From Strigamia acuminata (taxonomy: Eukaryota > Arthropoda > Chilopoda > Geophilomorpha > Linotaeniidae), in NCBI GenBank assembly GCA_949358305.1, contig OX442314.1, positions 60,519,369-60,583,368 of the forward strand: 64,000 bases of DNA. The letters run 5' to 3'. The notes under the pieces are model-generated. The model was given only the letters and a program-made list of their open reading frames with translations. It was not told the DNA's origin and did no database searches. Positions 47,942-59,200 of the stretch are shown piece by piece (the stretch's first letter is position 1; each line of letters begins with the position of its first letter). The translations under genes were made by a program, and so were the position numbers.

Positions 47942-48308
47942 ATTGTTGAAGTTTATTGTCACGATTAACTGCAGCCTATGCAGCCACACTGAAAAAAACT
48001 GGATTTTCCATGAGAAGTGTCATGAAAAGTGCCAACGAGAAAGAGAAATGCAAAAAGATAAAATAATAATTATAATGTATCTATGAATGCATCTATAAAA
48101 ACTGTGGCAAAAATCCTGTTTTTAAATTCCACACATCTCAAAATTCAATAAAAATTACACACGCCGTAATCGATTTTCTTTTAATTTTTAAAATCTCATG
48201 ACGCGCAATGTGAACATGTAACAACGTTCGCCATACGTTGACAGCAGGTTACTTAAACGACTTGTTCACGAAATTTTAAACATTCCACTTCGCAACTGCC
48301 TAATCAAC

Positions 48309-49637
48309 ATGCCGTACCAGAAAAATCTACAAGAACTGTGTTTAAGTAAGATTATGACGGATTTCGACGCGATGCAAACCCATTTAACTCAACGACCTTT
48401 CCCTCCCATCTTTATCCAGACCATATACGAAAGATTGTGTCAACGTGGATACAAACATGAACTCGAAAGACGTTTGAAATCAAACTTTTTCATTCATTCC
48501 GGCACGAAATCGTTGCCAGAATTGTACATGTTCGATTTACCCACGAATCGTTTGTTCAACAAAATTGGCCAATTGTGCAAAAACCTCATCCACCTAGACT
48601 TGACAGACTACCAGTATGATCCCGCACCTCGACAAATAATCAAACTGCTGTCCCATTTGCCGCAAATTCAACGCTTAAACTTTAAAGGGAGAACAGAATG
48701 CACGGACCAGGTCGCGGCTGAAATCGGTCGCAATTGCCGACAATTGACGCATCTCGATTTCACTGACTGCGTAGAGATCACCGACACTGGCCTCTTTTCT
48801 TTAGCCAATTGCGTGAAACTGGAGTGTTTGAGTGTATACGATACTATTGTGACATGCGAGAGATGTTTCAGCGTTTTAAACCGACTGCCCGTTTTAAAGG
48901 AATTTCACACCGGCCACAACCTGTTTGCCATGATAAAACGATGATCACGATCGATGCCGTTGCGCACTTATTCCATAGAAAAAACGCTGCTTGATCTGAA
49001 TACTAGCCAAGACCTCAACTTTCTCTTCACCGCTTTTCCTAAATTGACCAATTTACGTGTTAAAGAGGATACTGTAGTGGCACTACACGCGTGCCAACCC
49101 GAAGTGCTGTGCGTGGGGTTACAACGATTGACTGTTCTGTATCTGTTCCATCTTCCATTAGTCAGTCTTCGACTAGTTAGTCGTTTCTGCCCAAAGTTGG
49201 AAGAATTGATTCTGATTCAGTGTACGATTTTAGATGAAACCCATAATTTGCAAGATTCTGGCGTTGCTCTGTTTACGAAGCTACGTCGCTTAACAATACA
49301 TTCGATGTCTCTCGCTGTTGATTTATTCTTGCAGTGTCCGAATGTTGAGGAAGTACATATTTCTTGGTGTGAATCATTTAATGATGAATTGGTATCGAAG
49401 CTAGTTGGGTCGAATGCATTTCAATATCTCAAGTTTTTGGAACTGAGTGTGTGTAGTTCGATTAATTTGAGTTCCATTTTAAAATTATTAGAAATGCGAA
49501 ATCCGTTAAAGAAGTTGATCATGGATCTGTGCGTAAATATTGATACTCCAGCTTATCATAAAATTAAAAGTTATGTTAAATGCCACAACTTGGATTTACA
49601 AGTTAGCCTTGACCCCATGAGAATTGTACTTTTCTAA
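48309..49637 (+). pseudogene. FBXL/AMN1-type leucine-rich-repeat protein with one in-frame TGA
   Basis: From the ATG at 48309 a single frame runs about 442 codons to TAA at 49637, interrupted only by TGA at 48942-48944. The next in-frame ATG is at 48954. The N-terminal half opens like arthropod LRR genes of this type (LQELCLSKI), then has repeats such as CKNLIHLDLTDYQ and CRQLTHLDFTDCVEITDTGL. The second half continues with LRVKED, CPKLEELILIQC and CPNVEEVHISWC units. TGA follows AAACGA and could come from one C-to-T change in CGA. I treat it as a recently broken gene; two separate short genes or read-through are less likely. Its role would be substrate recognition or protein binding. Confidence 0.7.
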
Positions 49638-50866
49638 TTCATCTGGAATCCTGTCAAAAATACTGTCAACCTTGAATCCATCAACTTCGCTGCAACACAA
49701 TATATGAAACATTATTCAGAATTATATAACATGTTTTTATCAATTAAATTCAAAATCCACAAAGAATGATTATAATGTAGTGTAAAAAATGAAATAAAAT
49801 AGATGCTGGGTGACTGAAGACGTGTTTTTGTTAATATTTTGAATTACAAAATTTTAATTTCTTCAAATTAAAGTCGCCCTCGATTAGAAATTGTGGCAAA
49901 AAAACTGCGTTTGCAATTTCAAGTTGTAACTTTTTTTTTTCATTTTTATTTTTATTTTTTCATTTCTATTTATTTTTTTATTTTTTTATTTTTATTTTTA
50001 TTTTTTTTCTTATGATAGTTTACACAATTCTTATATTTTATACAATTCTTATGATATTTTACACAATTCTTTTGATATTTTACACAATTCTTATAATATT
50101 TTACCTTGGACTGTAAATAAAGGTCCAAAATATTTTGTAACTCATCAGTGTTTCGTATGGCAGCTGTAGATGTAAACAAAGCAAAGTTCAGCAAAGTTTA
50201 GCAGAATTCAGTTGCTCTTTGTGACGACATAGCCATCTCACAGATCACATGACCCATGCCGTGGAATGACACACTAACTCCGAAAGTCCGGGATTGCGCT
50301 ACCTTATTATTAAGTTATCTTGGAGAGACGTTGCTGAGAGAGCCGAGGATGAGGACGTGCCAGGATGAGCTGCCACGGTCCTAACTACAGCAGAGACACA
50401 GGCTGACTCTGCTCCTCTCACCATTCACCACTGTGACGCTCAGTAGCAGGAAGATATGCCTGCTGTAGCCTCCTTGACCGGCTACATGGGTCGTACGGGT
50501 AAGTATGGCAGAATGTTCGTCCGATGTGACCGACCACGTCACCCATGGGGCTCACGTCCTGTGTGTGATGGGTCGGTTACCGGTGTAGCGTGCCTAACGG
50601 CACAGTCCCACAGTGAGATAGGTGACCCAACCCCTAGACAACGATTAAAGGCCCTGTCTCGTTATTACGTGATGTATTTACTGCCCTCGGTTACATGACT
50701 TGGTTTGTCACATGCCAAACCAAGTAAATTAATAAATACAAAATACAAATAATTTTCTTAAGTTGTGAATTATTTTATTACCGAAATAAATCAAGATCAC
50801 CACATCATATTAAATTTTGGAGATATATTTTCAATTTGCGATGTCCGGTGTGATTTTTAACTTCGT
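49638..50866. other. Non-coding host DNA, partly low-complexity
   Basis: It holds a T-rich simple stretch at about 49929-50010 and short TACACAATTCTTATGATATTT-like tandem units at about 50022-50105. The frame at 50456-50698 has no recognisable family. Confidence 0.5.
49929..50105. repeat. T-rich and TTTTACACAATTCTTATGAT-like simple repeats
   Basis: A run of T/ATTTTT units is followed by about four imperfect 20-odd-nt units of the form ATTTTACACAATTCTTATGAT. It is low-complexity DNA. Confidence 0.7.
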
Positions 50867-50990
50867 CTAGTTGTACTTGAGCCAGCACACTACTCCTCCA
50901 GCGGTTGCGGGTTCGCACGTTAACGGTTTGCAGCATTCATTGTCGGAGCAGTCCTTTCCTAGCTTGACACACTTGGCAGCATTGGCTACA
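50867..50990 (-). CDS. Knottin (six-cysteine ICK-like peptide) gene, last exon
   Basis: On the minus strand, after the acceptor CTCTTTAAAG, this exon completes one codon and adds 40 codons to TAG. The mature region shows six cysteines with spacing C-x6-C-x4-CC-x4-C-x9-C, the inhibitor-cystine-knot arrangement found in arthropod venom peptides and in related non-venom peptides. A GT-AG intron of only 56 nt (50991-51046) separates it, in phase, from a hydrophobic signal-peptide-like exon. The gene is cut by element C, so it is probably inactive as it stands. No propeptide is visible. A toxin role is not shown by the sequence. Confidence 0.6.
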
Positions 50991-51046
50991 CTTTAAAGAG
51001 AATAATAATTGATTTTTGTTCGATGCTTAGAAATGCATATACTTAC

Positions 51047-51097
51047 AGGATCATGGCTAACAGAGTAAGGAATAAAAACAGCAAAGCCAAAACAGTT
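51047..51097 (-). pseudogene. Knottin gene signal-peptide exon, cut by element C
   Basis: Sixteen complete codons plus two bases run up to the donor CT|GTAAGT at 51046. They encode a leucine/phenylalanine-rich hydrophobic stretch (TVLALLFLFLTLLAMI), typical of a signal peptide core. The expected initiator and first residues are missing because the LTR of element C begins at 51098. They should lie beyond the right end of the window. Confidence 0.6.
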
Positions 51098-52033
51098 TGT
51101 GATGATTACAAATCCGTATTTATCAATGTTCACAATAGATGACGCTGTTTACCAAACGCGCGTAATTCAAACTCGATAAGACTAAAAAGTGTGATAAATA
51201 ATTATTTAGACACGGTGAATAAAATATAACTATTTTATTCGATATAAACCAAGTATTATTTACTTGACAATGATTGATTCTATCGAATCAATATCCACGT
51301 TACTTACCTGTCGAAGGGAACCAATCGGACCCTTCCGAACCCCAACTGGGCCCATCTGGACATAGTCTTATATTAGGTCCGGACTAGTGACCCACGAATC
51401 CACCGATTCGTACACGGATTGGCTGTTGCCAATCTAGTCGTTCTACAGAACTATATAAGCTCCAGTTTCTCAACCTCTCACCCCCTGGCTTGATAACTGA
51501 ACACGTATATTGTCTGTAGTTGAATTGTTATCGTTTGATTTCACTTTCTCTATCGACACATCAGGCCACCTCAGCTCTCCACAATCGGTATTCATTACTA
51601 TTGTTATTGTTGTTGTAGGGCCTTTTCGGGAAGGCCAACTCCGGTAATAGACATGCAATCGCATGAAATGGCCTCGTAACGTTAGCTTGCTGTTCTACGG
51701 GATAGTTAGAGTTTGTACGGTGGCTTAATATAACGGCCATACACAGTAAGGCCTTGCTAGATGAAAGTAGGTCCCTCAGCTAACTGGCCTCAGTCCGCTG
51801 CAGGATGGCTGTTGTAAACAGCCCCCGCAGGTTCCCGTCTTTTCTCGATTAGTCCTTCCGCTCGTTAAAAGTCGGTAAAGGCCTAATGCACAGGTAACAC
51901 GCCGGGTTGGTAGCCCGTGAGTAATATCTTCAAGATGTTACGATAAATAACTACCTGGATAATGGTAATCCAACGGCAGTGGCCAATTAATATTTTACCC
52001 GGTGCTCGATCTACTGATCCCGTCATCGTAAGG
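51098..52033 (+). repeat. Element C 5' LTR, portion confirmed against the 3' copy
   Basis: Only the first 936 bases can be checked, because the window ends inside the 3' copy. The true LTR continues past 52033. The right boundary and primer binding site could not be located; no TGGGGGC-type site exists downstream. Confidence 0.9.
51452..51459 (+). promoter_or_regulatory. TATA box, element C LTR
   Basis: TATATAAG is followed about 25-30 nt later by a CT-rich stretch (CTCAACCTCTCACCCCC). It is conserved in the 3' LTR at 63419-63426. It is the probable core promoter of the element. Confidence 0.6.
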
Positions 52034-52379
52034 CATGCTGGCGGATGGAGGAGTCAAATCTTCCCGCGATGGTTCTCTCGACTGTCGTGACGGTCCCCGC
52101 CCCATTGTACCCTCCGGGTTAGTAACCCGTGAACGATATGTGAATTATCGTGTTAAACAAATTACTCGGGCATTGGTAATCCTGTATTGGCAATATCTTT
52201 TATACCGGTAAGTCCGTAGAAATGTTTACCTGGTGGTTGGTACCACCGATAGCGATTTAAAGCGTACAATTAAATACTCGGCGCCTGATCACGAGATCTT
52301 GTCGTCGTAAGGCATGCTGGCGGATGGAGTCTCAACAACTCCCGCGACGTTCTCTCAATTGTCGTGACGGTCCCCGCCC
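51902..52379 (+). repeat. Imperfect structured tandem repeat in element C LTR/leader
   Basis: Two diverged units (51902-52103 and 52114-52379) each begin with a short hairpin of the type GGGTTRGTARCCCG. Each contains a WGGTAATCC segment, shares an identical 24-nt block (52027-52050 and 52306-52329), and ends GTCGTGACGGTCCCCGCCC. Between anchors they differ in sequence and length. The preserved anchors suggest RNA structure rather than decay. Confidence 0.7.
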
Positions 52380-52448
52380 AATTAATATTTATATAACAAT
52401 TCATTTGTTATATTACATTAATCACTTTTACTTTTATTCATTTGAAAT

Positions 52449-52676
52449 ATGGAATATTCTGCCGAATATTCCTGTCGATGCGAAGGACTCTTCGCATTAT
52501 TAGATAATCAAGCTGTGGACCAAATACGTCTCCGTAGCGTTATTTGTGACGATGCCGCAAGTCAGCCGTTTCCCTTTGGCTTCGCCCGGATCCTCAACCA
52601 GTTGATGCCGCCTGCTTACACGCGTCAAGAACCCAATTATGTTATTATAAGTAATAAATATGTTATGTCACACTAA
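52449..52676 (+). CDS. 75-codon leader ORF in element C
   Basis: An ATG-initiated frame of 75 codons lies between the tandem repeats and gag. The peptide contains two early cysteines (CRCEGLF) and matches nothing I know. It ends 5 nt before a consensus donor (GTAAGTTA at 52681). It may be a regulatory upstream frame or chance. Confidence 0.25.
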   Translation: MEYSAEYSCRCEGLFALLDNQAVDQIRLRSVICDDAASQPFPFGFARILNQLMPPAYTRQEPNYVIISNKYVMSH

Positions 52677-52680
52677 TACT

Positions 52681-52688
52681 GTAAGTTA
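52681..52688 (+). promoter_or_regulatory. Candidate 5' splice donor in element C leader
   Basis: AATACT|GTAAGTTA fits the donor consensus well and lies upstream of gag, where a leader donor for spliced ORF3 messages would be expected. The strong acceptor ending at 60159 is a possible partner. Confidence 0.35.
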
Positions 52689-53091
52689 TTTCTACTCAGT
52701 CACGTATTCACATTTTACATGAACTTCTGTAAGCTTATCTCGGTTAGGTTGTTGCTACTCTTAGCAACGTCTTGTTTAAACCGATTTATCTATCTCAAAA
52801 GGTCTATTAATTTAGCCTAAAAGTAGAATCGTCTCAAGTGGAGGTTCTACCGAGATAGGCTGCCTAAATTTAAAATAAAATTTGAAGTTTTTGTGTGCCT
52901 ATGGTGAATTCGAGTAGTGTAATTTTGCGGTAAAATTTTTGTGTGTAAAATAAGTTTCGAACGAAATTTATATTTGTGTTTAATATATTTTTATTCTGTT
53001 ATAAAACTTCTCGCAAGAAAATAAGTGCAAATCACTTTATTCCGATTCTCCGTCGTGAAAATTATGTGTTTTAACAAAACTAATAATTTCT

Positions 53092-53211
53092 ACCGCGTGG
53101 TCAGGCCTAAAGGCCCAACCTAGAGAACAAGAATCTTGCCCGAGCTTGTTGAAATTGGCTCCGCCCGGGTAGCGTCATTTTGTCGTCGACAATCTGACAA
53201 AACCACGCGGT
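53092..53211 (+). other. Long-range hairpin in element C leader
   Basis: ACCGCGTGG at about 53092 and CCACGCGGT at about 53203 are perfect inverted complements about 100 nt apart. Each is followed by a variant of TCAGGCCTAA / TCGGGCCTAA. It could be a leader RNA structure. Confidence 0.4.
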
Positions 53212-53964
53212 CGGGCCTAATTTTGAAAAAGTTGATTTATTGACGAAATTCTTAAAGAATTCTATCAATTTAACAGTTGTTCTAATTTTAGAATATTTAT
53301 TCACATGTATTTTGCATGTATTTGCCTAAATAAATTAGAAAGAAAATTGACAATTTTCCGAGAATTAAAATTTATATTTTATTTCAAATTGGTTTACCTT
53401 ATTTTACAGACTTGATCTACATTAAAATGTCGGTTAAGAATATGTGATTTCAAGACCTTGGAATCGAATTTTACGAATGGAATACCATTCAAACTTTAGC
53501 GAAGAAGAATTCTCGCTGTTGCGTTGCCTAGCAACCCGAGTTGTGCAGAGAAGCCGTCGATTCAAACGATTCGACGCGCTTTATTAAATTGTGGGTTTTA
53601 ATACTTTAAAATTCTCATAAACTTGATCATTTTTATTAAATAAATTTGGTCATGTCCTGGAGTACTTTGAAAAGTATCCATTTTGTTTTGTGGCTACGTC
53701 ATAACCCTAAATTCCGACAAGATTAAGGTTCCACGAACTTAGTGATTTCCACCAATCTCGGATGAGATTGGACTCTCGCGAGATTAGCGTTGATACTTGA
53801 CCAATCAGAGAGGGGCCTTGAAGTACCCATACTTCCATTCGAATAGTGTGATCACTGCTTCGTTTGCGACCCTCCTGAACGTTTGCAACATCATCGTTGT
53901 CTCTCAGACTTAGGAAAATTTTTCTTAGTTTTAGTTTTAGTTGAGGACTAGTAATCAACACTCC

Positions 53965-56190
53965 ATGAACACCCGCGGTAAGGAAAGGACTTGTTTGACC
54001 GGTGGAAGGAATCTATCCGGGTTTGTACCTGTTCCTAATGGAGCGGAAGAAGTGGGAAACCATGCGGTCCATAATGGCGTTTCAAATGAAACAGCCGGAC
54101 CATCTGGAGAGAATAGGATTCCACGTGAACCTACTCCGCCTGGAGAAGAGGAATGCATTCCTGAAGGTTCTCATTTAGGCCGAGGCGGTCTACTATTTTG
54201 TCAGGATCACGGTTTGAACCCAAACCAATTTAGATCTTTGATCGAAGTGTTAGATTTTGTGCACGCGCGTCGTGCTACGTCGGAGCAACCTAATTCCCCA
54301 GCTAGCCAGAGATTAAACAATTTTAGTCCCACTCCTTCGACGCCTATTTCTAGATATAGAAATAAAACTGCACAACCTTCTCGTCAAAATCAACCAAACT
54401 TGACACCAGGAGATTTTAATCGTGCTTTCCAACAACGATTACGAGCGAATAACTTCGCTCGCAACCAACAAAGAGGATTTACTAATCCTGAAAACTTTGA
54501 GAATACGTTCAACAGAGCGAATATCGGTCCGCCTAATATGGCCAACCCCACTCCAAGTTTCCCCAACGGATCAACTAGTTGTCCGAATCTCGCTGGAAAT
54601 TTGAACCCAAATTTAAATGCGACGAGAGGTCCAAACAATCGTTTTGACCCAAATTCTAGATTTGCAAACAATTCTAGCCCAGCACCTAACTTGCAAAGGG
54701 GTCACTCAGTTCCTCCGAACTCGAATAACCCAAATAATACGAATAATTTAAATAATCCTTCTAATTCTGGAACTCAAGGAAACTCAAATAATTATTTGAA
54801 TCAGGGTACACCAGGCAATTTGAACTATTGTCCGAATTTTGGTAATCAAGAAAGTTCGAACAACCGTCCGAATTTTGACAATCAGGGTAATTCTAATCAT
54901 TCGAATTATGGAAACCAAGGTAATTCGAATAACCATTCAAACTTTGGTAACCACGGTAGGTCAAACCAAGGAGGGTCGAATAATTTCAACCCCAATAACG
55001 GTGGCTCAAGTCAAAATAACTCGAGTCAATCAAACAATGGTCGATCGTCAAATGACAATTCGCGTCCTCCCAGTAGCTTTGGAATGACGGCTGATGACCT
55101 CGCGTCCATTGCCACGACCATGCACAAGTTGATGCAGGCAGGAAAAAGTTCCGCCACTGTTCCTCAAACTAACTGTTTGAAGCCCCCAGATATTCCCGTA
55201 TTCTCCGGAAAAGCAGAAGAAAGCGAACGCTTTCTCACCATTGTAAAAAATGTCGCTTTCCTGCGAAACATGTCACTCGATGACATGCTTGTTAAGGGCG
55301 TAGCCGGTTATTTAACTGAGCAGGCGCATGGTTGGTTTCATGAAAGGAGAGGAGATTTCATATCTTGGGATATATTTGAACAAGCGTTCAAAGAACGGTT
55401 TGTGGCCACTCGACAAGAGCGGACGAACCAGCTAACCAAGTTGAGACAACTTGAAACAGAAAGTCTTTACGATTTTATGCACAAGTATTACCAGTTATGG
55501 ATACTACAAGACAACCTCGATGCGAAAGGGGCTGGAAGTCTTTTTATCGGGAGTGTAACTCCTGCTAACGATTTGCTTTTGCATACGCAAAGCCTAGCGG
55601 ATTTACCTCTAACAGAGATTTATAACGTTATAACAAAAAATAAAGGCTTGTACAGTCGTACAGCTAATGGAGCAAGGGAAAATAATCCCGATCCAGTTGT
55701 TTTCCCACCTCGGAAAACAGATACTCGTCCTCAACCGAAGACAAATGCTAAATCCTTGATTTTGGATTTACAAGAACAGCCTAATAGCTGTGATGAGGAA
55801 ATACCCGAGGAATGTGAAGCCGTTTATTTAATAAATGGAGTAGTAGATCAGACCAGACATGGTCAATTAGTCTGTTATAACTGTAAACAGCCCGGACATA
55901 TGCGTTGGGGATGTACAAATTTAAAACCACGTACAAATTTCAACTCTGAAGAGTTGCAAAAACGTAGTACTCCGGATTCCCCGACTGTGGATCCCACTTC
56001 TAAACGTCCTAATAATAGGTGGCTAACTCAAGAAGTGTTGGATGCAACACTAGATGCTAAACTTGATGCGAAACTTAATACTTTTGAAAATAAGTTACAA
56101 ACTTCGCTGACCAACTCGTTGGCGGAAATGGTCAAAACCTTGATCAAACCCGAATCTGTCGATTCAAGTGCTACTAGTTCAAAAAACTAG
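53965..56190 (+). CDS. gag: Element C Gag
   Basis: This 741-residue Gag starts at the ATG at 53965; the frame upstream begins only at TTG. It has a proline-rich N-terminus and a long asparagine/glutamine/serine/glycine-rich low-complexity segment (about 54390-55060, with NQGNSNN-type units). The Gag core follows (FSGKAEESERFLTIV to NKGLYSR, about 55198-55665), with one zinc knuckle CYNCKQPGHMRWGC at 55873-55914 and a K/D-rich tail. The prion-like Asn-rich segment is absent from A and B. The frame itself is open. Its last codons TCA AAA AAC TAG carry the frameshift heptamer. Confidence 0.88.
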   Translation: MNTRGKERTCLTGGRNLSGFVPVPNGAEEVGNHAVHNGVSNETAGPSGENRIPREPTPPGEEECIPEGSHLGRGGLLFCQDHGLNPNQFRSLIEVLDFVHARRATSEQPNSPASQRLNNFSPTPSTPISRYRNKTAQPSRQNQPNLTPGDFNRAFQQRLRANNFARNQQRGFTNPENFENTFNRANIGPPNMANPTPSFPNGSTSCPNLAGNLNPNLNATRGPNNRFDPNSRFANNSSPAPNLQRGHSVPPNSNNPNNTNNLNNPSNSGTQGNSNNYLNQGTPGNLNYCPNFGNQESSNNRPNFDNQGNSNHSNYGNQGNSNNHSNFGNHGRSNQGGSNNFNPNNGGSSQNNSSQSNNGRSSNDNSRPPSSFGMTADDLASIATTMHKLMQAGKSSATVPQTNCLKPPDIPVFSGKAEESERFLTIVKNVAFLRNMSLDDMLVKGVAGYLTEQAHGWFHERRGDFISWDIFEQAFKERFVATRQERTNQLTKLRQLETESLYDFMHKYYQLWILQDNLDAKGAGSLFIGSVTPANDLLLHTQSLADLPLTEIYNVITKNKGLYSRTANGARENNPDPVVFPPRKTDTRPQPKTNAKSLILDLQEQPNSCDEEIPEECEAVYLINGVVDQTRHGQLVCYNCKQPGHMRWGCTNLKPRTNFNSEELQKRSTPDSPTVDPTSKRPNNRWLTQEVLDATLDAKLDAKLNTFENKLQTSLTNSLAEMVKTLIKPESVDSSATSSKN

Positions 56191-56221
56191 ATCCGGGGGA
56201 CAAAGGTTTGCTCCATCCCCC
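56181..56221 (+). promoter_or_regulatory. -1 ribosomal frameshift signal, element C
   Basis: A AAA AAC (56181-56187) lies directly before the gag stop TAG. After a 7-nt spacer, GGGGGA (56195-56200) can pair with TCCCCC (56216-56221) around a 15-nt loop. The -1 frame is open into pol. Confidence 0.75.
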
Positions 56222-59200
56222 AGAAGTGGCTAATGCCGCGTCGGAATCTTTATTTATGGATGTAGACACTACTTGTTTTGAAATAGCCACTAGTCATAGT
56301 GGCGGAGTAGAGGAAAATCTGCAAGAAATGACAGAACAATTAAAAAATCTGACATTGTTTCCACACAAGTGTTACACGAAGAAATTCTGTAGACTTCGCC
56401 GACTCAACAGAGTCATAGGTGGTAATAACTTGCACAATATTACTTTAGGTAATAATAAAGATGATCCTCGAATGAAGATCACAATTGGTGGGCTCACCTA
56501 CAACGCGCTCATGGATACAGGAGCATCTCAATGTTACATTGGGGAGCAACTTTTGTCTGAAACTCAGGCTTTGTTAGAATTCTTACAAGAAGCTCCCAGA
56601 AACATGTTGGTTAACGCTGTAGGCGTAGTACACAAGCCTGTCGGACAAATAACTTTGTGTGTGCAATGGGCTGATGAGTTTACACCAATGAATTTCATCG
56701 TTTTAGCAAAACGAGTGTGTGGCTTGATACTTGGTCACAATTTCATGCGCAGACAGAAAATTAGTCCGCACCCACATCTACAAGAGTTCTCTTGTGCAGA
56801 TAAACCTAACTGGTCCGCTCCTTATGAATCGGAAGAAGCCAATTTGGCCCTTGCCCCGTTGAATCGAATTACTTTCGATTATATAGAAGGACATTCGTCT
56901 ACACTCAACTCAATTGAGCTGACAGACACTCCTGTGTTATCATGGGATGAAAAATTAGTTGAGGAGAGCGACTGCACTCCAGAACAACGACTAGCACTTT
57001 GCGAAGTAGTTAACTCGATACCGAATGTATTTCGTGATCAAGTTGGGTGCACTAACGTGACCCAACATCGAATCAAGTTCAAAGAAGGGCATTCATTGCC
57101 CAAAATGCAGTATAGAATGTATAACCCGGCCAAGAGAGCCATTATGACCAAACTAGCTGCAGAATTGGAACAGGATGGACTCATTGAAAAGGCCAAAGGG
57201 CCTTTTATAAGTCATCCAGTTATCGTTGCAAAGCCTGACGGCTCGTATAGGATGTGCATAGACTACCGGTGGCTGAATGCCATCACCGAAGTCGAAATAA
57301 TACAAATGCCAAGCATTGACCTTTTATTGCATAATACTGGTTCGGCAAAGTATTTTACGTCTATTGACCTTGTCGTTTGGCCTTTGCAATGCACCTTGTA
57401 CTTTCCAGCGTCTGATGGAAGGCATTTTAGGCTCAGCTTTGCAAGACTACGCGTTAGTTTATTTGGATGATGTAATTGTGTATTCAGATAATTGGGATGA
57501 TCATCTCAAACATGTTCGAGATGTTTTGGAAAGGCTTAACCAAGCCAACATGACAATAAATAAAGCGAAATTTCGTTTTGGGCGCACAGAATTGAAATTC
57601 TTGGGCCATTGGATTAAACCTGAAGGTCTCTTTGGTGATCCCGAAAAAATATCGGCGATTATGAAGTTTCTCACCCCCACATGTGCTAAAGACATTCAGC
57701 GCTTTCACGGCATGACCAACTTCTTCAGGAAGTTTGTTCCAAATCACGGAACTATTGCCGCACCATACACACGTATGATGAATGAGAAAACTCCATTTGA
57801 ATGGGGAGATGAGCAGACAGAAGCTTTTAATAAAATTAAAGAGCTACTTTGTGGCGACAATTGTCTACACAAACCAGACATGACTCTGCCATTCGTTGTC
57901 ATGACTGACGCTTCTCATGAAGGCTTAGGAGCTGTCCTTTGCCAAGATGTCGATATATTCGATGAAAAGAAACAGAAAAACATTTCTGTACCCAGACCTG
58001 TAGCTTATGCAAGCAGAGTTTTACGTGGAGCGGAGAAGCGTTATACAACGCCTGAACTTGAATGTCTCGCAGACGTGTGGGCTATCGATCGATTTAAACC
58101 ATATCTCGAATATGGTACGTTCACTTTGGAGTCAGATGCTGAAGCACTGAAATGGTTGATGCGAACGCCTTAACCATCGGGAAAATTTGGCCGATGGGCC
58201 TTAAAAATCCAATGTGGAAATTTTAAAATTGTTTTTCGAAAAGGTGCTGCTAATCAAGTTGCAGATGCACTTTCTAGAGCCCCACTAACAGAGGAAGACA
58301 TTCCTCTCCGAGATCATGTGGAACCTGTCGAAATTAAACAATACTGGCCTGAATGGGACGGAAATCCTTCTGTTTCATTAAATCGTGCCCCAGAAAAACG
58401 AGAATTTTTGGCTAGTGTGCGTGTCCATTTTTCAGAAAATTCTAAAGAATGTTCTGAAGAAAGGGAGAAGGAGGAAGTACAAGAAACCTTGTACAGTGCG
58501 TTGACAGAAGTACTTAAAGAAGTCCCTCCTACAAGGAGAGAAATAATAGATGCTCAGTTGTTAGACACTGAATGCAAACGCATTCGAGAATATTTATTGA
58601 ATGACAAGGTTGTTGGGATACCACAATCGGAAATAAAAGAGTGGAAAAACAAAGTCAAAAACTATTGTTTGGACAAAAAAGAAAAAGATGGTGATCAAAT
58701 GATCATCTATTTTAACCCTTCGTTCGAAGAGGAATTAAACGATTCGGGAAACGGCTTTAAAGCCGTTGTACGCAGTTCGCTCGTAAAACGAGTGCCTTTC
58801 GCTTGTCATGGCCACCCCCTAAGCGGTCACGCTGGGATGAGTAAGACGCTTGAGAAAACTCGTTTAATATATTTCTGGCCTGGTATGAGTAGAAGTGTTA
58901 GAAACTACGTCAAAAGCTGCACGCACTGCGCCCAGTACAAGCCTATTCAACAGAAAAGGCACGCAGCTCCTTACACACCCCACAACATGACCAATCCTTG
59001 GGAATGTATTAACATGGACTTGATGGGCCCAAAACCCGCGGGAAGGTCCCAAAACCAGTATATCTTTGTCATTATTGACAATTGTACCAAGTTCGTTGAA
59101 ATTAAAGCTTTGACAAAAGCCACGAGCGCTAACTGCGTTCAAGAATTAAGATCTGTTACAAACAGATGGGGACACCCCAAAAAGATTGTGAGCGATAACG

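Noticed and set aside
53150-53175. TGGCTCCGCCCGGGT as the primer binding site of element C (tRNA-Val-like)
   Set aside because: It would need a 3-nt gap against the tRNA-Val site and is not preceded by a plausible LTR end. The 3' LTR end is outside the window, so the boundary cannot be tested.
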